From NCBI RefSeq assembly GCF_000721495.1, contig NZ_JOHY01000016.1, positions 1 to 64,000 of the forward strand: a stretch of DNA of 64,000 nt, in the 5' to 3' direction. Position numbers and translations under genes: made by a program. The stretch comes from Streptomyces sp. NRRL F-5123 (lineage in GTDB: Bacteria; Actinomycetota; Actinomycetes; Streptomycetales; Streptomycetaceae). The notes under the pieces are model-generated. The model made no database searches and was not told where the DNA came from. It worked only from the letters and a program-made list of their open reading frames with translations. Below, piece by piece: positions 54,677 through 62,639 of the stretch; positions within the stretch are counted from its first letter, which is position 1; each line of letters starts with the position of its first letter.

Positions 54677-56167
54677 TCAGGCCACGAACAGCCCCGTGGG
54701 GTCCGCGTCGGGGGCGCCCCCCGAGCGGACGACCGTGGCAGCGGCGGCGAGCCTGGCGGCAGCCTCCTGCGCCGTGGGGCCGCTCACCGTGAAGGGGATG
54801 CGGACGTAGGACTCGAACGCCCCGTCCACCCCGAAACGCGGCCCCGACGGGACCCGTACGCCGAGGCGTTCGCCGGCGACCGCGACCCGGGAACCGGACA
54901 CGTCACCCGTGCGGACCCACATCGTCATGCCGCCGCGCGGGACGGTGAAGTCCCAGTCCGGCGTGTGCTCGCGCAGCGCCGCGGCGAGGTCGTCGCGGCA
55001 TTCGCGGGCGCGCACCCGGCGGGTGGCGAGCGCCTGGTCCCAGCCGCCGCCGCGCAGCAGCCAGGCGACGGCGAGCTGGTCGACGACCGGCGAGCCGAGG
55101 TCGAGGTAGGCGCGCGCGGAGACCAGCTGGCGGACGACGTCGGGCGTGGAGCGGACCCAGCCGATGCGCAGACCCGCCCACACCGCCTTGCTCGCGGAGC
55201 CGACGGTCATGACGGTGCCGCCGCGGTCGAAGGCGGCCATCGGGCGCACGCCGGGTTCGTCGCCGTCGAGGGTCAGCTCGGCCATCGTCTCGTCGGCCAC
55301 CACGACCGTCCCGGCGGCGCGGGCGGCCTCGACCAGCTCGCGCCGCTCGTCGTCGCCGACGAGCGTGCCGGTGGGGTTGTGGAAGTCGGGCATGACGTAC
55401 GCCATCCGGGGGGCGGCGTCCCGCAGCACGCGGCGCCACGCGCCCATGTCCCAGCCGCCGAGCCCTTCGCGCAGGGCGACGGGGACGAGCCGGGCGCCGG
55501 TCTCGCGGAAGAGTTCCAGGACGTTGGCGTAGCTCGGCGACTCGACGGCGACGCGCTCGCCGTGCCCGGCGACGCGGCGGGCGGTGGCGCCGATCGCGCC
55601 CATCGCCCCGGTGGTGACCATGATCTGCTCGGGCATGGTCGGCACCCCGCGCGCGGTGTAGCGGTCGGCGATGGCCTCGCGCAGCACGGGCAGCCCGGCG
55701 GGGAAGTCGCCGTGGGTGGCGGCGTAGGCGGGCAGTTCGGCGAGGGCGCCCTCCATGGCCTGGGTGAGCCACGGCTCGGGGGCCGGGAGCGCCGCGCAGC
55801 CGAGGTCGATGACGGAGCCCGCGGCGTCCGGCGGGAGGGGTTCGAGGCCGCGGGTGGGCAGCACGTGCCCGTCGGGGATCGCGGTCCAGCTGCCGGCGCC
55901 GCGCCGCGAGCGCGCGAAGCCCTCGGCGCGCAGCGCCTCGTACGCGGCCGCGACCGTGGTCCGGCTCACCCCCAGCGCCAGGGCCAGCTCGCGTTCGGCC
56001 GGGAGCCGGGCGGCGACCTGGACGCGGCCCTCCAGGACGAGCAGCCGCACCCCGTCGGCGAGCCCGCGGTAGGCGGGCAGCCTGCGGCCGCCCGCAGCCG
56101 CCTGCGGTCCGGGCGACAGCAGCCTGGCCAGATGCGCGGCACTCACCGACGCGGTCCACTGCGACAT
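54677..56167 (-). CDS. MocR/YczR-type regulator (GntR wHTH fused to aminotransferase-like domain)
   Basis: 496 residues. N-terminal GntR-type winged helix (about 25-95, LPAERELALALGVSRTTVAAAYEALRAEG), then a fold-type I aminotransferase domain. MPDFHNPTGT is the PLP-site segment, and the PLP-binding Lys is in SASKAVWAGLRIGW. Such MocR regulators use PLP as cofactor and often control a neighbouring gene. Here the divergent YczE-like gene at 56267 is the classic partner. Roughly 100 bases separate the starts. Confidence 0.9.
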   Translation of the reverse strand: MSQWTASVSAAHLARLLSPGPQAAAGGRRLPAYRGLADGVRLLVLEGRVQVAARLPAERELALALGVSRTTVAAAYEALRAEGFARSRRGAGSWTAIPDGHVLPTRGLEPLPPDAAGSVIDLGCAALPAPEPWLTQAMEGALAELPAYAATHGDFPAGLPVLREAIADRYTARGVPTMPEQIMVTTGAMGAIGATARRVAGHGERVAVESPSYANVLELFRETGARLVPVALREGLGGWDMGAWRRVLRDAAPRMAYVMPDFHNPTGTLVGDDERRELVEAARAAGTVVVADETMAELTLDGDEPGVRPMAAFDRGGTVMTVGSASKAVWAGLRIGWVRSTPDVVRQLVSARAYLDLGSPVVDQLAVAWLLRGGGWDQALATRRVRARECRDDLAAALREHTPDWDFTVPRGGMTMWVRTGDVSGSRVAVAGERLGVRVPSGPRFGVDGAFESYVRIPFTVSGPTAQEAAARLAAAATVVRSGGAPDADPTGLFVA

Positions 56168-56266
56168 GGAATTCAGTCCACCTTCCGCGAATTGGCCCTG
56201 GAGAAGCTCTGCTTACGAGCCACAGAGTGTCATGCGTATCCGTATGACCACCATCCGGGGGCTCCT

Positions 56267-56977
56267 TTGTCACCTGTACGCCTGTTTCCTCCGTCCCGGC
56301 TCGGGCGGCTCGTGGCGGGCCGCGGCCCGCTGCCCGTGGCCCGCCTCGTCATGCTGTACGCCGGGCTGCTGCTGTACGGCGCGACCGACGGGCTGATGAT
56401 CCGCGCGGATCTGGGACTGGACCCCTGGGATGTCTTCCACCAGGGCCTGTCCCGGCACACCGGGATCGCCATCGGGAACGTCTCGATCGTCGTCGGCGCG
56501 GTGGTGCTGCTGCTGTGGTGGCCGATCCGGCAGCGGCCCGGCCTCGGCACGGTGTCCAACGTCTTCCTGGTCGGCGGCGCGATCGACGTGACGCTCGCGC
56601 TGGTGCCGCATGTCGAGGCACTGGGCGGGCGGATACCGCTGCTGGCGGCCGCCGTGGTGGGCAACGGGGCCGCGACGGGCCTGTACATCGCCGCCCGCTT
56701 CGGGCCCGGCCCGCGCGACGGCCTGATGACCGGGCTGCACCGCAGGACGGGCCGCTCGCTGCGGCTGATCAGGACCGCGATCGAGCTGACGGTGCTGGCG
56801 GTCGGCTTCGTCCTGGGCGGCGGCGTGGGCGTGGGCACGGTGCTCTACGCGCTGGCGATAGGACCGCTGGCGCAGTTCTTCCTGCGCGTTTTCGGCGGCC
56901 TGGAGCCGGGTACGGAACCCTCCGCCGCAGCGGCCGGGTCCGCCGCGCGGGAACGCGTGATGGCGGACACGATTTAG
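56267..56977 (+). CDS. YczE/YitT-type membrane protein
   Basis: 236 residues, five predicted membrane segments. GLLLYGATDGLMIRADLGLDPWDVFHQGLSRHTG, near the N-terminus, matches the YczE family. GPRDGLMTGLHRRTG forms a loop. The TTG at 56267 was chosen from the GGGGG just upstream and because SPVRLFPPSRLGRL is the usual family start; a GTG 15 codons later is another option. It is divergent from the MocR gene, which probably regulates it. Transport role unknown. Confidence 0.72.
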   Translation: MSPVRLFPPSRLGRLVAGRGPLPVARLVMLYAGLLLYGATDGLMIRADLGLDPWDVFHQGLSRHTGIAIGNVSIVVGAVVLLLWWPIRQRPGLGTVSNVFLVGGAIDVTLALVPHVEALGGRIPLLAAAVVGNGAATGLYIAARFGPGPRDGLMTGLHRRTGRSLRLIRTAIELTVLAVGFVLGGGVGVGTVLYALAIGPLAQFFLRVFGGLEPGTEPSAAAAGSAARERVMADTI

Positions 56978-57144
56978 CCCAGGGGCGCGCGGACGGGTAG
57001 TGTACGCGGTTGGCCCTCCGGCTTGACCGTTACTGCACGCAAAAGATATGACAATGCCGGGTGACATCTTGTCCCGGATGTGACAAAACGGGCATCGGCG
57101 GGTACAAACAGGGGCGACACGACGGGCGACGCATCTCCCACTTC

Positions 57145-57172
57145 GGGAATCTTCACCGCCGACCGGACGTTG
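57145..57172 (+). promoter_or_regulatory. Sigma-R-type promoter of rbpA
   Basis: GGGAAT (57145-57150), 18-bp spacer, GTTG (57169-57172). This matches the GGGAAT-N18-GTT consensus of SigR in Streptomyces, and rbpA is a known member of the SigR (thiol stress) regulon. A second possible promoter, TTGACC with TATGAC 18 bases later, lies in the less GC-rich stretch near 57023-57052. The rest of 56978-57233 holds no gene. Confidence 0.8.
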
Positions 57173-57233
57173 ACCGGATGACGACGACAGCGACACCTGT
57201 CCTGTGGGCGACCAAGCCCGGGAGGCACGATTC

Positions 57234-57608
57234 ATGAGTGAGCGAGCTCTCCGCGGCACGCGACTCGGGGCCACCAGCTACGAGACCGACCGCGGCATCG
57301 ATCTGGCCCCGCGCCAGACCGTTGAGTACGCATGCCGGAACGGCCATCGATTCGAGATGCCGTTCTCGGTCGAGGCCGAGATTCCGCCGGAGTGGGAGTG
57401 CCGCGCCTGCGGCCAGACCGCGCTTCTGGTGGACGGCGAAGGCCCGGAAGAAAAGACCACCAAGCCCGCGCGCACGCACTGGGACATGCTCATGGAGCGG
57501 CGCACGCTCGAAGAGCTGGAGGAAGTGCTGGCCGAGCGGCTGGCCGTGCTGCGCTCCGGCGCCATGAACATCGCGGTGCACCCGCGAGACAACCGCAAGA
57601 CCGCCTGA
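57234..57608 (+). CDS. rbpA: RNA polymerase-binding protein RbpA
   Basis: 124 residues, the expected length. MSERALRGTRLGATSYETDR is the N-terminal tail. Then comes the RbpA core domain with four zinc-type ligands or structural residues (Cys34, His38, Cys56, Cys59), the basic linker and the C-terminal sigma-interacting helix HWDMLMERRTLEELEEVLAERL, and NIAVHPRDNRK. RbpA binds the primary sigma factor and stabilises open complexes. ATG at 57234 follows GGGAGG by nine bases. Promoter of the SigR type is at 57145. Confidence 0.97.
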   Translation: MSERALRGTRLGATSYETDRGIDLAPRQTVEYACRNGHRFEMPFSVEAEIPPEWECRACGQTALLVDGEGPEEKTTKPARTHWDMLMERRTLEELEEVLAERLAVLRSGAMNIAVHPRDNRKTA

Positions 57609-57825
57609 CCCGACCCGATGCCCCGGGGGACCCCCGGGGTGCCCCGGACTCCCCGCCCGGCGCGGGACGCGACGCCGCGTCCCCCGGCCGGGCGGTCGTG
57701 TGTCCGCGTACGCGCGAGCCCGCGGGGATGCGCGTACGGTTCGCGATGTCCGCGTACGGGCGAGCCCGCGGGTGAGTCTGCTCACACTCCCTCACGCCCC
57801 CGGCCCCGCGCCGGGGGCGTCCGGC
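57609..57825. other. Convergent region with hairpins and 26-bp direct repeat
   Basis: 217 bp. A GC hairpin (57621-57629 with 57631-57639) can terminate rbpA. A 9-bp hairpin at 57796-57804 with 57810-57818 can terminate fxsA on the other strand. Between them TGTCCGCGTACG(C/G)GCGAGCC and five further bases occur twice (57701-57726 and 57747-57772), one mismatch apart. Confidence 0.6.
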
Positions 57826-58428
57826 TCAGCGGTCGTGGTGGTCGATGACCTCGCCCTGGATGACCTTGCCGTCCGGGCGGCGCATCCGGGCCTGATCGCC
57901 GGCCTGCTGCGCCTGCTGGAAAAGGTCGCTGATCGAGCCGGCCCCGGCGTCCGGGTGGCGCCGCAGCGAGCGGCGGGCCAGCCGTTCGGCGAGCGCCCCG
58001 GCGAGCTTGCGGGTCGGCGGGAAGAGCAGCAGCAGGCCCACGGCGTCGGAGAGGAAGCCGGGGATCATCAGCAGCAGCCCGCCGAGCATGTGCAGGCCCG
58101 TGCGCCCGCCGCTGCCGGTCGGCGGCACCGGCGCCCCCTCACCCGGCCCGCCCCCGGGCACCTGCACGGTGGCCGTCAGATTCCGCCAGGCGCTGCGCCC
58201 GGCGCGCTTGACGGCCGCGGCGCCCAGTACGAGGCCCGCGACGAGGCACAGCAGCACGACGAGGCCGCTGGTGGCAGACGCCACCACCGTCATGAGCCAG
58301 ATCTCCAGCACGGCCCAGGCCGCCACCACCAGGGGCACCACGGTGCGGGCGCGTGAGCGCCGCCGCGGCTGCCGCGGCTGCTGCTGCCCGGGCTGCGGTC
58401 GGACGGGGCGCGAGGAACTCGTCGTCAT
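57826..58428 (-). CDS. fxsA: FxsA-family membrane protein
   Basis: 200 residues. Basic, Gln/Pro/Arg-rich start, then two or more membrane segments (VVPLVVAAWAVLEIWLMTVVASA and VVLLCLVAGLVLGAAAV), an amphipathic linker, and the family's third hydrophobic segment GGLLLMIPGFLSDAVGLLLLFPPTR. The C-terminus is cytosolic and charged. FxsA proteins are small inner-membrane proteins originally linked to phage exclusion; their role in actinobacteria is unknown. The gene is convergent with rbpA. Confidence 0.85.
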   Translation of the reverse strand: MTTSSSRPVRPQPGQQQPRQPRRRSRARTVVPLVVAAWAVLEIWLMTVVASATSGLVVLLCLVAGLVLGAAAVKRAGRSAWRNLTATVQVPGGGPGEGAPVPPTGSGGRTGLHMLGGLLLMIPGFLSDAVGLLLLFPPTRKLAGALAERLARRSLRRHPDAGAGSISDLFQQAQQAGDQARMRRPDGKVIQGEVIDHHDR

Positions 58429-58509
58429 AGCTCAAGTGTGCCAAAGAGCAGGTAAAGCCCGGGTCGGTCCCCCGCCCGCGATGGACGGCGTGGCCGCCGC
58501 GCCGCCACG

Positions 58510-59307
58510 ATGTGCGGCGTGACGAACACCCCGCCCGGCGCGCAGCCCGAGCCGCAGCCGGCGCCCGCCCCCGTACCGCCGCCGGACCGGGCCGCCGCGG
58601 GCCCCTCCCCCGAGGAGGGGCCCGCGGCGGACGGGCCCGCGGCGCCGCGTCCGCCGGCCTGGCGGAGAGCCACCCGCGGGGAGCCGCGGTGGGCCTCCAC
58701 GTCGACGGTGCTGGCCGTGGTGGGGATCCAGTTCGCGCTGCCCGCGCGGCTCATGGTGCACCCGCGGTGGCTGATGCCGGTCGTGGAGCTGGCGCTGCTG
58801 GTCGCGCTGATCGCCGGCAACCCGCACCGCATCGAGCGCGCCTCGCGGACGTACCGCGCGCTGGAACTGGCCCTCACGCTCGCGATCGGCGGCGCGAACG
58901 CCTACGGGGCCGTGCGGCTCGTCGCGGGCCTCGTACGGGGCACCGAGGGCGCCTCCGCGGGCCCGCTGCTGCTGACCGGCGGGGCGATCTGGCTGATCAA
59001 CATCGTGATCTTCGGGCTGCTGTACTGGGAGCTGGACCGCGGCGGCCCCGCCGCCCGTGCCCAGGGCGAGCGGGACGTGCCCGACTTCCTCTTCGTCCAG
59101 ATGCAGATGCCGGAGATGGCGCCGGCGCACTGGGAGCCGGCCTTCTTCGACTACCTCTACCTGTCGTACACCAACTCCACCGCCTTCAGCCCGACCGACG
59201 TCATGCCGCTGACGCGGTGGGCGAAGGCGCTGATGCTGGCGCAGTCCGCGGTGTCGCTGCTGACCGTGGTGCTGGTGGTCGCGCGGGCGGTGAACATCCT
59301 CCGCTAG
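58510..59307 (+). CDS. DUF1345-like multi-pass membrane protein
   Basis: 265 residues. A Pro/Ala-rich disordered start (about 1-60) precedes four or more membrane segments. The C-terminal part FFDYLYLSYTNSTAFSPTDVMPLTRWAKALMLAQSAVSLLTVVLVVARAVNIL resembles the pore-like end of two-TM potassium channels and DUF1345 proteins. No selectivity filter (TVGYG) is present. The ATG at 58510 or the GTG at 58519 could be the start; neither has a ribosome-binding site. Confidence 0.65.
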   Translation: MCGVTNTPPGAQPEPQPAPAPVPPPDRAAAGPSPEEGPAADGPAAPRPPAWRRATRGEPRWASTSTVLAVVGIQFALPARLMVHPRWLMPVVELALLVALIAGNPHRIERASRTYRALELALTLAIGGANAYGAVRLVAGLVRGTEGASAGPLLLTGGAIWLINIVIFGLLYWELDRGGPAARAQGERDVPDFLFVQMQMPEMAPAHWEPAFFDYLYLSYTNSTAFSPTDVMPLTRWAKALMLAQSAVSLLTVVLVVARAVNILR

Positions 59308-59357
59308 CGATCCCCGGCGATCCGCCGAAGGCGGCGCCAGGCCGTGTCCGACACGCC

Positions 59358-60248
59358 CTAGTGCGACTCCCGCTCGGCAGGGCTCTCGGCGGTCTCGGCC
59401 GCCGCGGGCGCCGCCTGCTCGGGCACGGAGACCGCGCCCGCGCCCTCCGCGGGCCGCTCGGCGGGGGCGGCCGGAGCGCCGGGGTCGGCCTTGCGGCCGG
59501 TGAGCTGCCCGGCGCGCGAGCTGACGCCCCACGCGGTGACCCGCAGGAACGCTTCGGCGACGATGTTGCGGCTCATCTTGCTGTCGCCGCGCTCCCGCTC
59601 GACGAAGGTGATCGGCACCTCGATGACGTGGAAGCCCGCCTTGACCGCGCGCCAGGCCAGGTCGACCTGGAAGCAGTACCCGGCGGAGGCCACGTCGTCC
59701 ATGCCCAGGCCCAACAGCGTCTCCTTGCGGAAGGCGCGGTAGCCGCCCGTCACGTCCCGCAGCGTCACCCCGAGCATCAGCCGGGAGTACGTGCTACCGC
59801 CGCGGGAGATGAACTCGCGGCTCTTGGGCCAGTTCACGACCCGGCCGCCGGGGATCCAGCGCGAGCCGAGCACCAGGTCGGCGCTCTTCAGCGCGGTGAG
59901 CAGCCGCGGCAGCTCCTCGGGCTGGTGGGAGCCGTCGGCGTCCATCTCGACCAGGACGTCGAACCCGTGGTCGATGCCCCACCGGAAGCCCGCGAGGTAG
60001 GCGGCGCCCAGGCCCTCCTTGCCCTTGCGGTGCATGACGTGCACCGCGGGGTCGGCGGCGGACAGCTCGTCGGCGAGCTTGCCGGTGCCGTCGGGGCTGT
60101 TGTCGTCGGCGACGAGGATCTCGGCCTCCGGCACCGCGGCCCGCACCCGCCGCACGATGGGCACGACGTTCTCGGCCTCGTTGTAGGTCGGGATGATGAC
60201 CAGGACCTTGCCCAGCGGGCCGAAGGTCCGCTGCTCGCCGTCGTTCAC
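59358..60248 (-). CDS. Polyprenol-phosphate mannose synthase (DPM1/Ppm-type)
   Basis: 296 residues, a GT2 enzyme. VLVIIPTYNEAENV is the GT-A start. Then ILVADDNSPDGT, VLVEMDADGSHQP with the DxD metal motif (DAD), LVLGSRWIPGG, DVTGGYRAFRK and ITFVERERGDSKMS. It transfers mannose from GDP-mannose to polyprenyl phosphate, for protein O-mannosylation or lipoglycan synthesis. The C-terminus is an Ala/Pro/Glu-rich tail. The GTG at 60248 overlaps the stop of lnt (GTGA). Mycobacteria carry these two functions as one fused Ppm1 protein. Confidence 0.92.
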   Translation of the reverse strand: MNDGEQRTFGPLGKVLVIIPTYNEAENVVPIVRRVRAAVPEAEILVADDNSPDGTGKLADELSAADPAVHVMHRKGKEGLGAAYLAGFRWGIDHGFDVLVEMDADGSHQPEELPRLLTALKSADLVLGSRWIPGGRVVNWPKSREFISRGGSTYSRLMLGVTLRDVTGGYRAFRKETLLGLGMDDVASAGYCFQVDLAWRAVKAGFHVIEVPITFVERERGDSKMSRNIVAEAFLRVTAWGVSSRAGQLTGRKADPGAPAAPAERPAEGAGAVSVPEQAAPAAAETAESPAERESH

Positions 60249-62065
60249 TGCTGCTCTTGCCCTTTCGCCGTGCGGGTGCGCTCGCGCCTGCCGAGCGCGA
60301 CGGCAGCCGCACAGGACAGGAGCCCCACCATAGCGAGAGTCCACTCGGGTGCCGCACCGACGCGATCGGCGAGGGTCTTGCCGTCGCGCAGCGGGATGTC
60401 GGCGTTGAGCACTGTCTGCGTGAATTCCTTGCTGCGCTGCTCGATCTTGCCATCAGGAGCGACGATCGCGCTGATCCCGCTGGTCGCGGCGGTGACGACG
60501 GCCCTGCCGTGCTCGATCGCGCGCAGCCTGGACATCGCGAGCTGCTGCTCGGGCTGCCCGGTCTCGCCGTAGGTGGCGTTGTTGGTCTGGACGACGACGG
60601 CCCGGGCGCCGGCGTTCACGGTGTCGCGCACGATGCCGTCGTAGGCGACCTCGAAGCAGATCACGTCGCCGAGCCGGGCCGGGCCGATCTGCAGCACCCC
60701 GGTGGTCCTGCCGGGGTAGAAGTCGCGCGGGATCTCGTCGAGCCGGCTGATGACCTTGGTCAGCTCCTCGCGGAAGGGCACGTACTCCCCGAACGGCACC
60801 GGGTGCTGCTTGGTGTAGTGCGCGCCCGGCCCCTTCACCGGGTCCCAGACGATGCCCTCGTTCTGCACGTGGTCCGCGTCGGGGCCGTCGACCAGCACCC
60901 CGACCAGGACGGGGACGCCGACCGCCTGCACCGCCTCGGTGATCTTGTCGTACGCGGCCGGGTGGCTGAACGGGTCGAGGTCGGAGGAGTTCTCCGGCCA
61001 CAGCACCAGGTCCGGTTTGGGCACCTTGCCCGCCTTGATGTCGGCGGCGAGCGCGAGGGTGGCCTTGACGTGGTTGTCCAGGATCATCATCGGGCGGCCC
61101 AGGAAGTGCATGCCCGGCTGCTGCACGTTGCCCTGCACGACGGCGATGCGCACATGGTCGGTGGCGTCCGTCGGCACGGGCACCAGCAGCCCGGCGAGGA
61201 GCACCGCCGCGGACAGCACGAGCGCGCCGGCCGCGGACAGCGCGGTACGGGCGCTGCGCGGCTCCGGACGCAGCCGGACCAGCGCGAGCGCCGTGGCAGC
61301 CAGCAGCGTGCCGCTCAGGGCCACCGCGAAGGACACCAGCGGCGCGCCGCCGAGCGCGGCCAGCGGGGTGAAGGGCGATCCGGTGTTGGCGAACGCGAGC
61401 CGCCCCCACGGGAAGCCGCCGAAGGGCAGCCGGTCGCGGGCCAGCTCCTCGGTCACCCACAGGCACGCGGCCCACACCGGCCAGCCCGGCAGCCGCACGG
61501 CCGGCACCATGAACGCGCCCAGCGCGGCGAGGAAGCACGCCTCGATGGCCGCGAGCCCGACCACGGCGTCCCAGCCGACGGTGTGCAGCCACTGGAGCAG
61601 CCAGATGAAGAACGGCAGCCCGAAGGCGAAGCCCAGCCAGGCCCCCTGACGTACCGTCCGGCCGCGCATCAGCAGCGCGAAGGCGGCGACGGCGGCGAGC
61701 GACAGCGGCCACACGTCGTACGGCGGGAAGGCGGCGGCCAGCGCGAGCCCCGCGGCCGCGGCGACCGCGCTGCTGCGCCACATCCGCCGGACCAGTGCGG
61801 CGAACCGCCGCCGCCGGTTGGCGCGGGGCGCGGGGGCGTCGGGCCGGGGCCCGGCGTCATCGGCCGGGGGCGCGCCGCCGGCGGCCGTATCAGCCGGATC
61901 CGCGGCGGGTACGGGCCGCTCCGCGGCGGCAGCAGGCGGCCGGCCGTCGGCTGCCGGGCTGTGCGGGGGCTCGGCTGCGGAGGACGGCGCCGGGGCGTCG
62001 TCGCGTTCCGGCGCGCCGGGTCCAGCCGGGGGCGCCGCGCTCGCGGCTTCGGGGCGCAGGCGCAC
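60245..62065 (-). CDS. lnt: Apolipoprotein N-acyltransferase Lnt
   Basis: 606 residues. A Pro/Ala-rich cytosolic extension (about 1-85) precedes six or seven membrane segments (FPPYDVWPLSLAAVAAFALLM onward). The nitrilase domain carries the catalytic triad: Glu358 in LWPENSSD, Lys419 in YTKQHPVPFGEY and Cys470 in DVICFEVAYD. It adds the third acyl chain to lipoproteins on the outer face of the membrane. GTG start with AGGAAGG upstream. It is coupled to the mannose synthase gene. Confidence 0.93.
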   Translation of the reverse strand: MRLRPEAASAAPPAGPGAPERDDAPAPSSAAEPPHSPAADGRPPAAAAERPVPAADPADTAAGGAPPADDAGPRPDAPAPRANRRRRFAALVRRMWRSSAVAAAAGLALAAAFPPYDVWPLSLAAVAAFALLMRGRTVRQGAWLGFAFGLPFFIWLLQWLHTVGWDAVVGLAAIEACFLAALGAFMVPAVRLPGWPVWAACLWVTEELARDRLPFGGFPWGRLAFANTGSPFTPLAALGGAPLVSFAVALSGTLLAATALALVRLRPEPRSARTALSAAGALVLSAAVLLAGLLVPVPTDATDHVRIAVVQGNVQQPGMHFLGRPMMILDNHVKATLALAADIKAGKVPKPDLVLWPENSSDLDPFSHPAAYDKITEAVQAVGVPVLVGVLVDGPDADHVQNEGIVWDPVKGPGAHYTKQHPVPFGEYVPFREELTKVISRLDEIPRDFYPGRTTGVLQIGPARLGDVICFEVAYDGIVRDTVNAGARAVVVQTNNATYGETGQPEQQLAMSRLRAIEHGRAVVTAATSGISAIVAPDGKIEQRSKEFTQTVLNADIPLRDGKTLADRVGAAPEWTLAMVGLLSCAAAVALGRRERTRTAKGQEQQ

Positions 62066-62639
62066 GATCGCGGCCTTCCTGCAGGTGGAGACGTGGTGGA
62101 GGCGACCGTACCCCGGGATGGCGCCCGGGCGGGCCGCAGGTGGGCAAAGCTTCCCACCTCAACCTGTCAGGTCCAAAGCCCCGCTGCTGCGGAACGGGCC
62201 CGGACACCCTTCGGGCCGACCCGGGGCGCGCTGGCTGCGCGTCCGCCGAGGCCGTTGTCTACTGGGCGTCCGGGCCCTTCCCGGGTCCCACCTGCCGATC
62301 GGGCGGTGCTCACCCTCCGTACCCTCACGGGCGGAGAGGCCCACTGGCGAGCCGCGTTCGGCGTCGGGCGCGCTGGACCTGGCTGCCAGTGGCGGCGTGC
62401 ACGTGCGGCGCGACGCCCCACGGCCCAGCGGCGTTCGACGCCCTCGCGAGTACCCCCGGTCCGGCGTCCTGTGGTGGACTTCGCCGAACCTACTCGCCCT
62501 CGGCGGGCAACTGTCAACAGCCCTGTGACCTGCGCGGTTTCGCCAAATCAGCAGGTCAGTGCGGACCGGCCGGGGGCCGTGCGACACGCCGCCGACCGGC
62601 CAGGGCACACCGTTCGGCCCCATCCGGACGGCGCCGCGC
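62066..62639 (-). other. Intergenic, no supported gene
   Basis: 574 bp between lnt and the amidohydrolase, both on the minus strand. All frames are Arg/Pro-rich without a ribosome-binding site. It holds several short GC inverted repeats but no recognised RNA gene. It should contain the lnt promoter, but no convincing -35/-10 pair was found. Confidence 0.5.

Noticed and set aside
62066..62639. Open frames in the lnt upstream region considered as a hidden gene or pseudogene
   Set aside because: No frame shows a domain, start signal or consistent third-position bias clearly better than the others.
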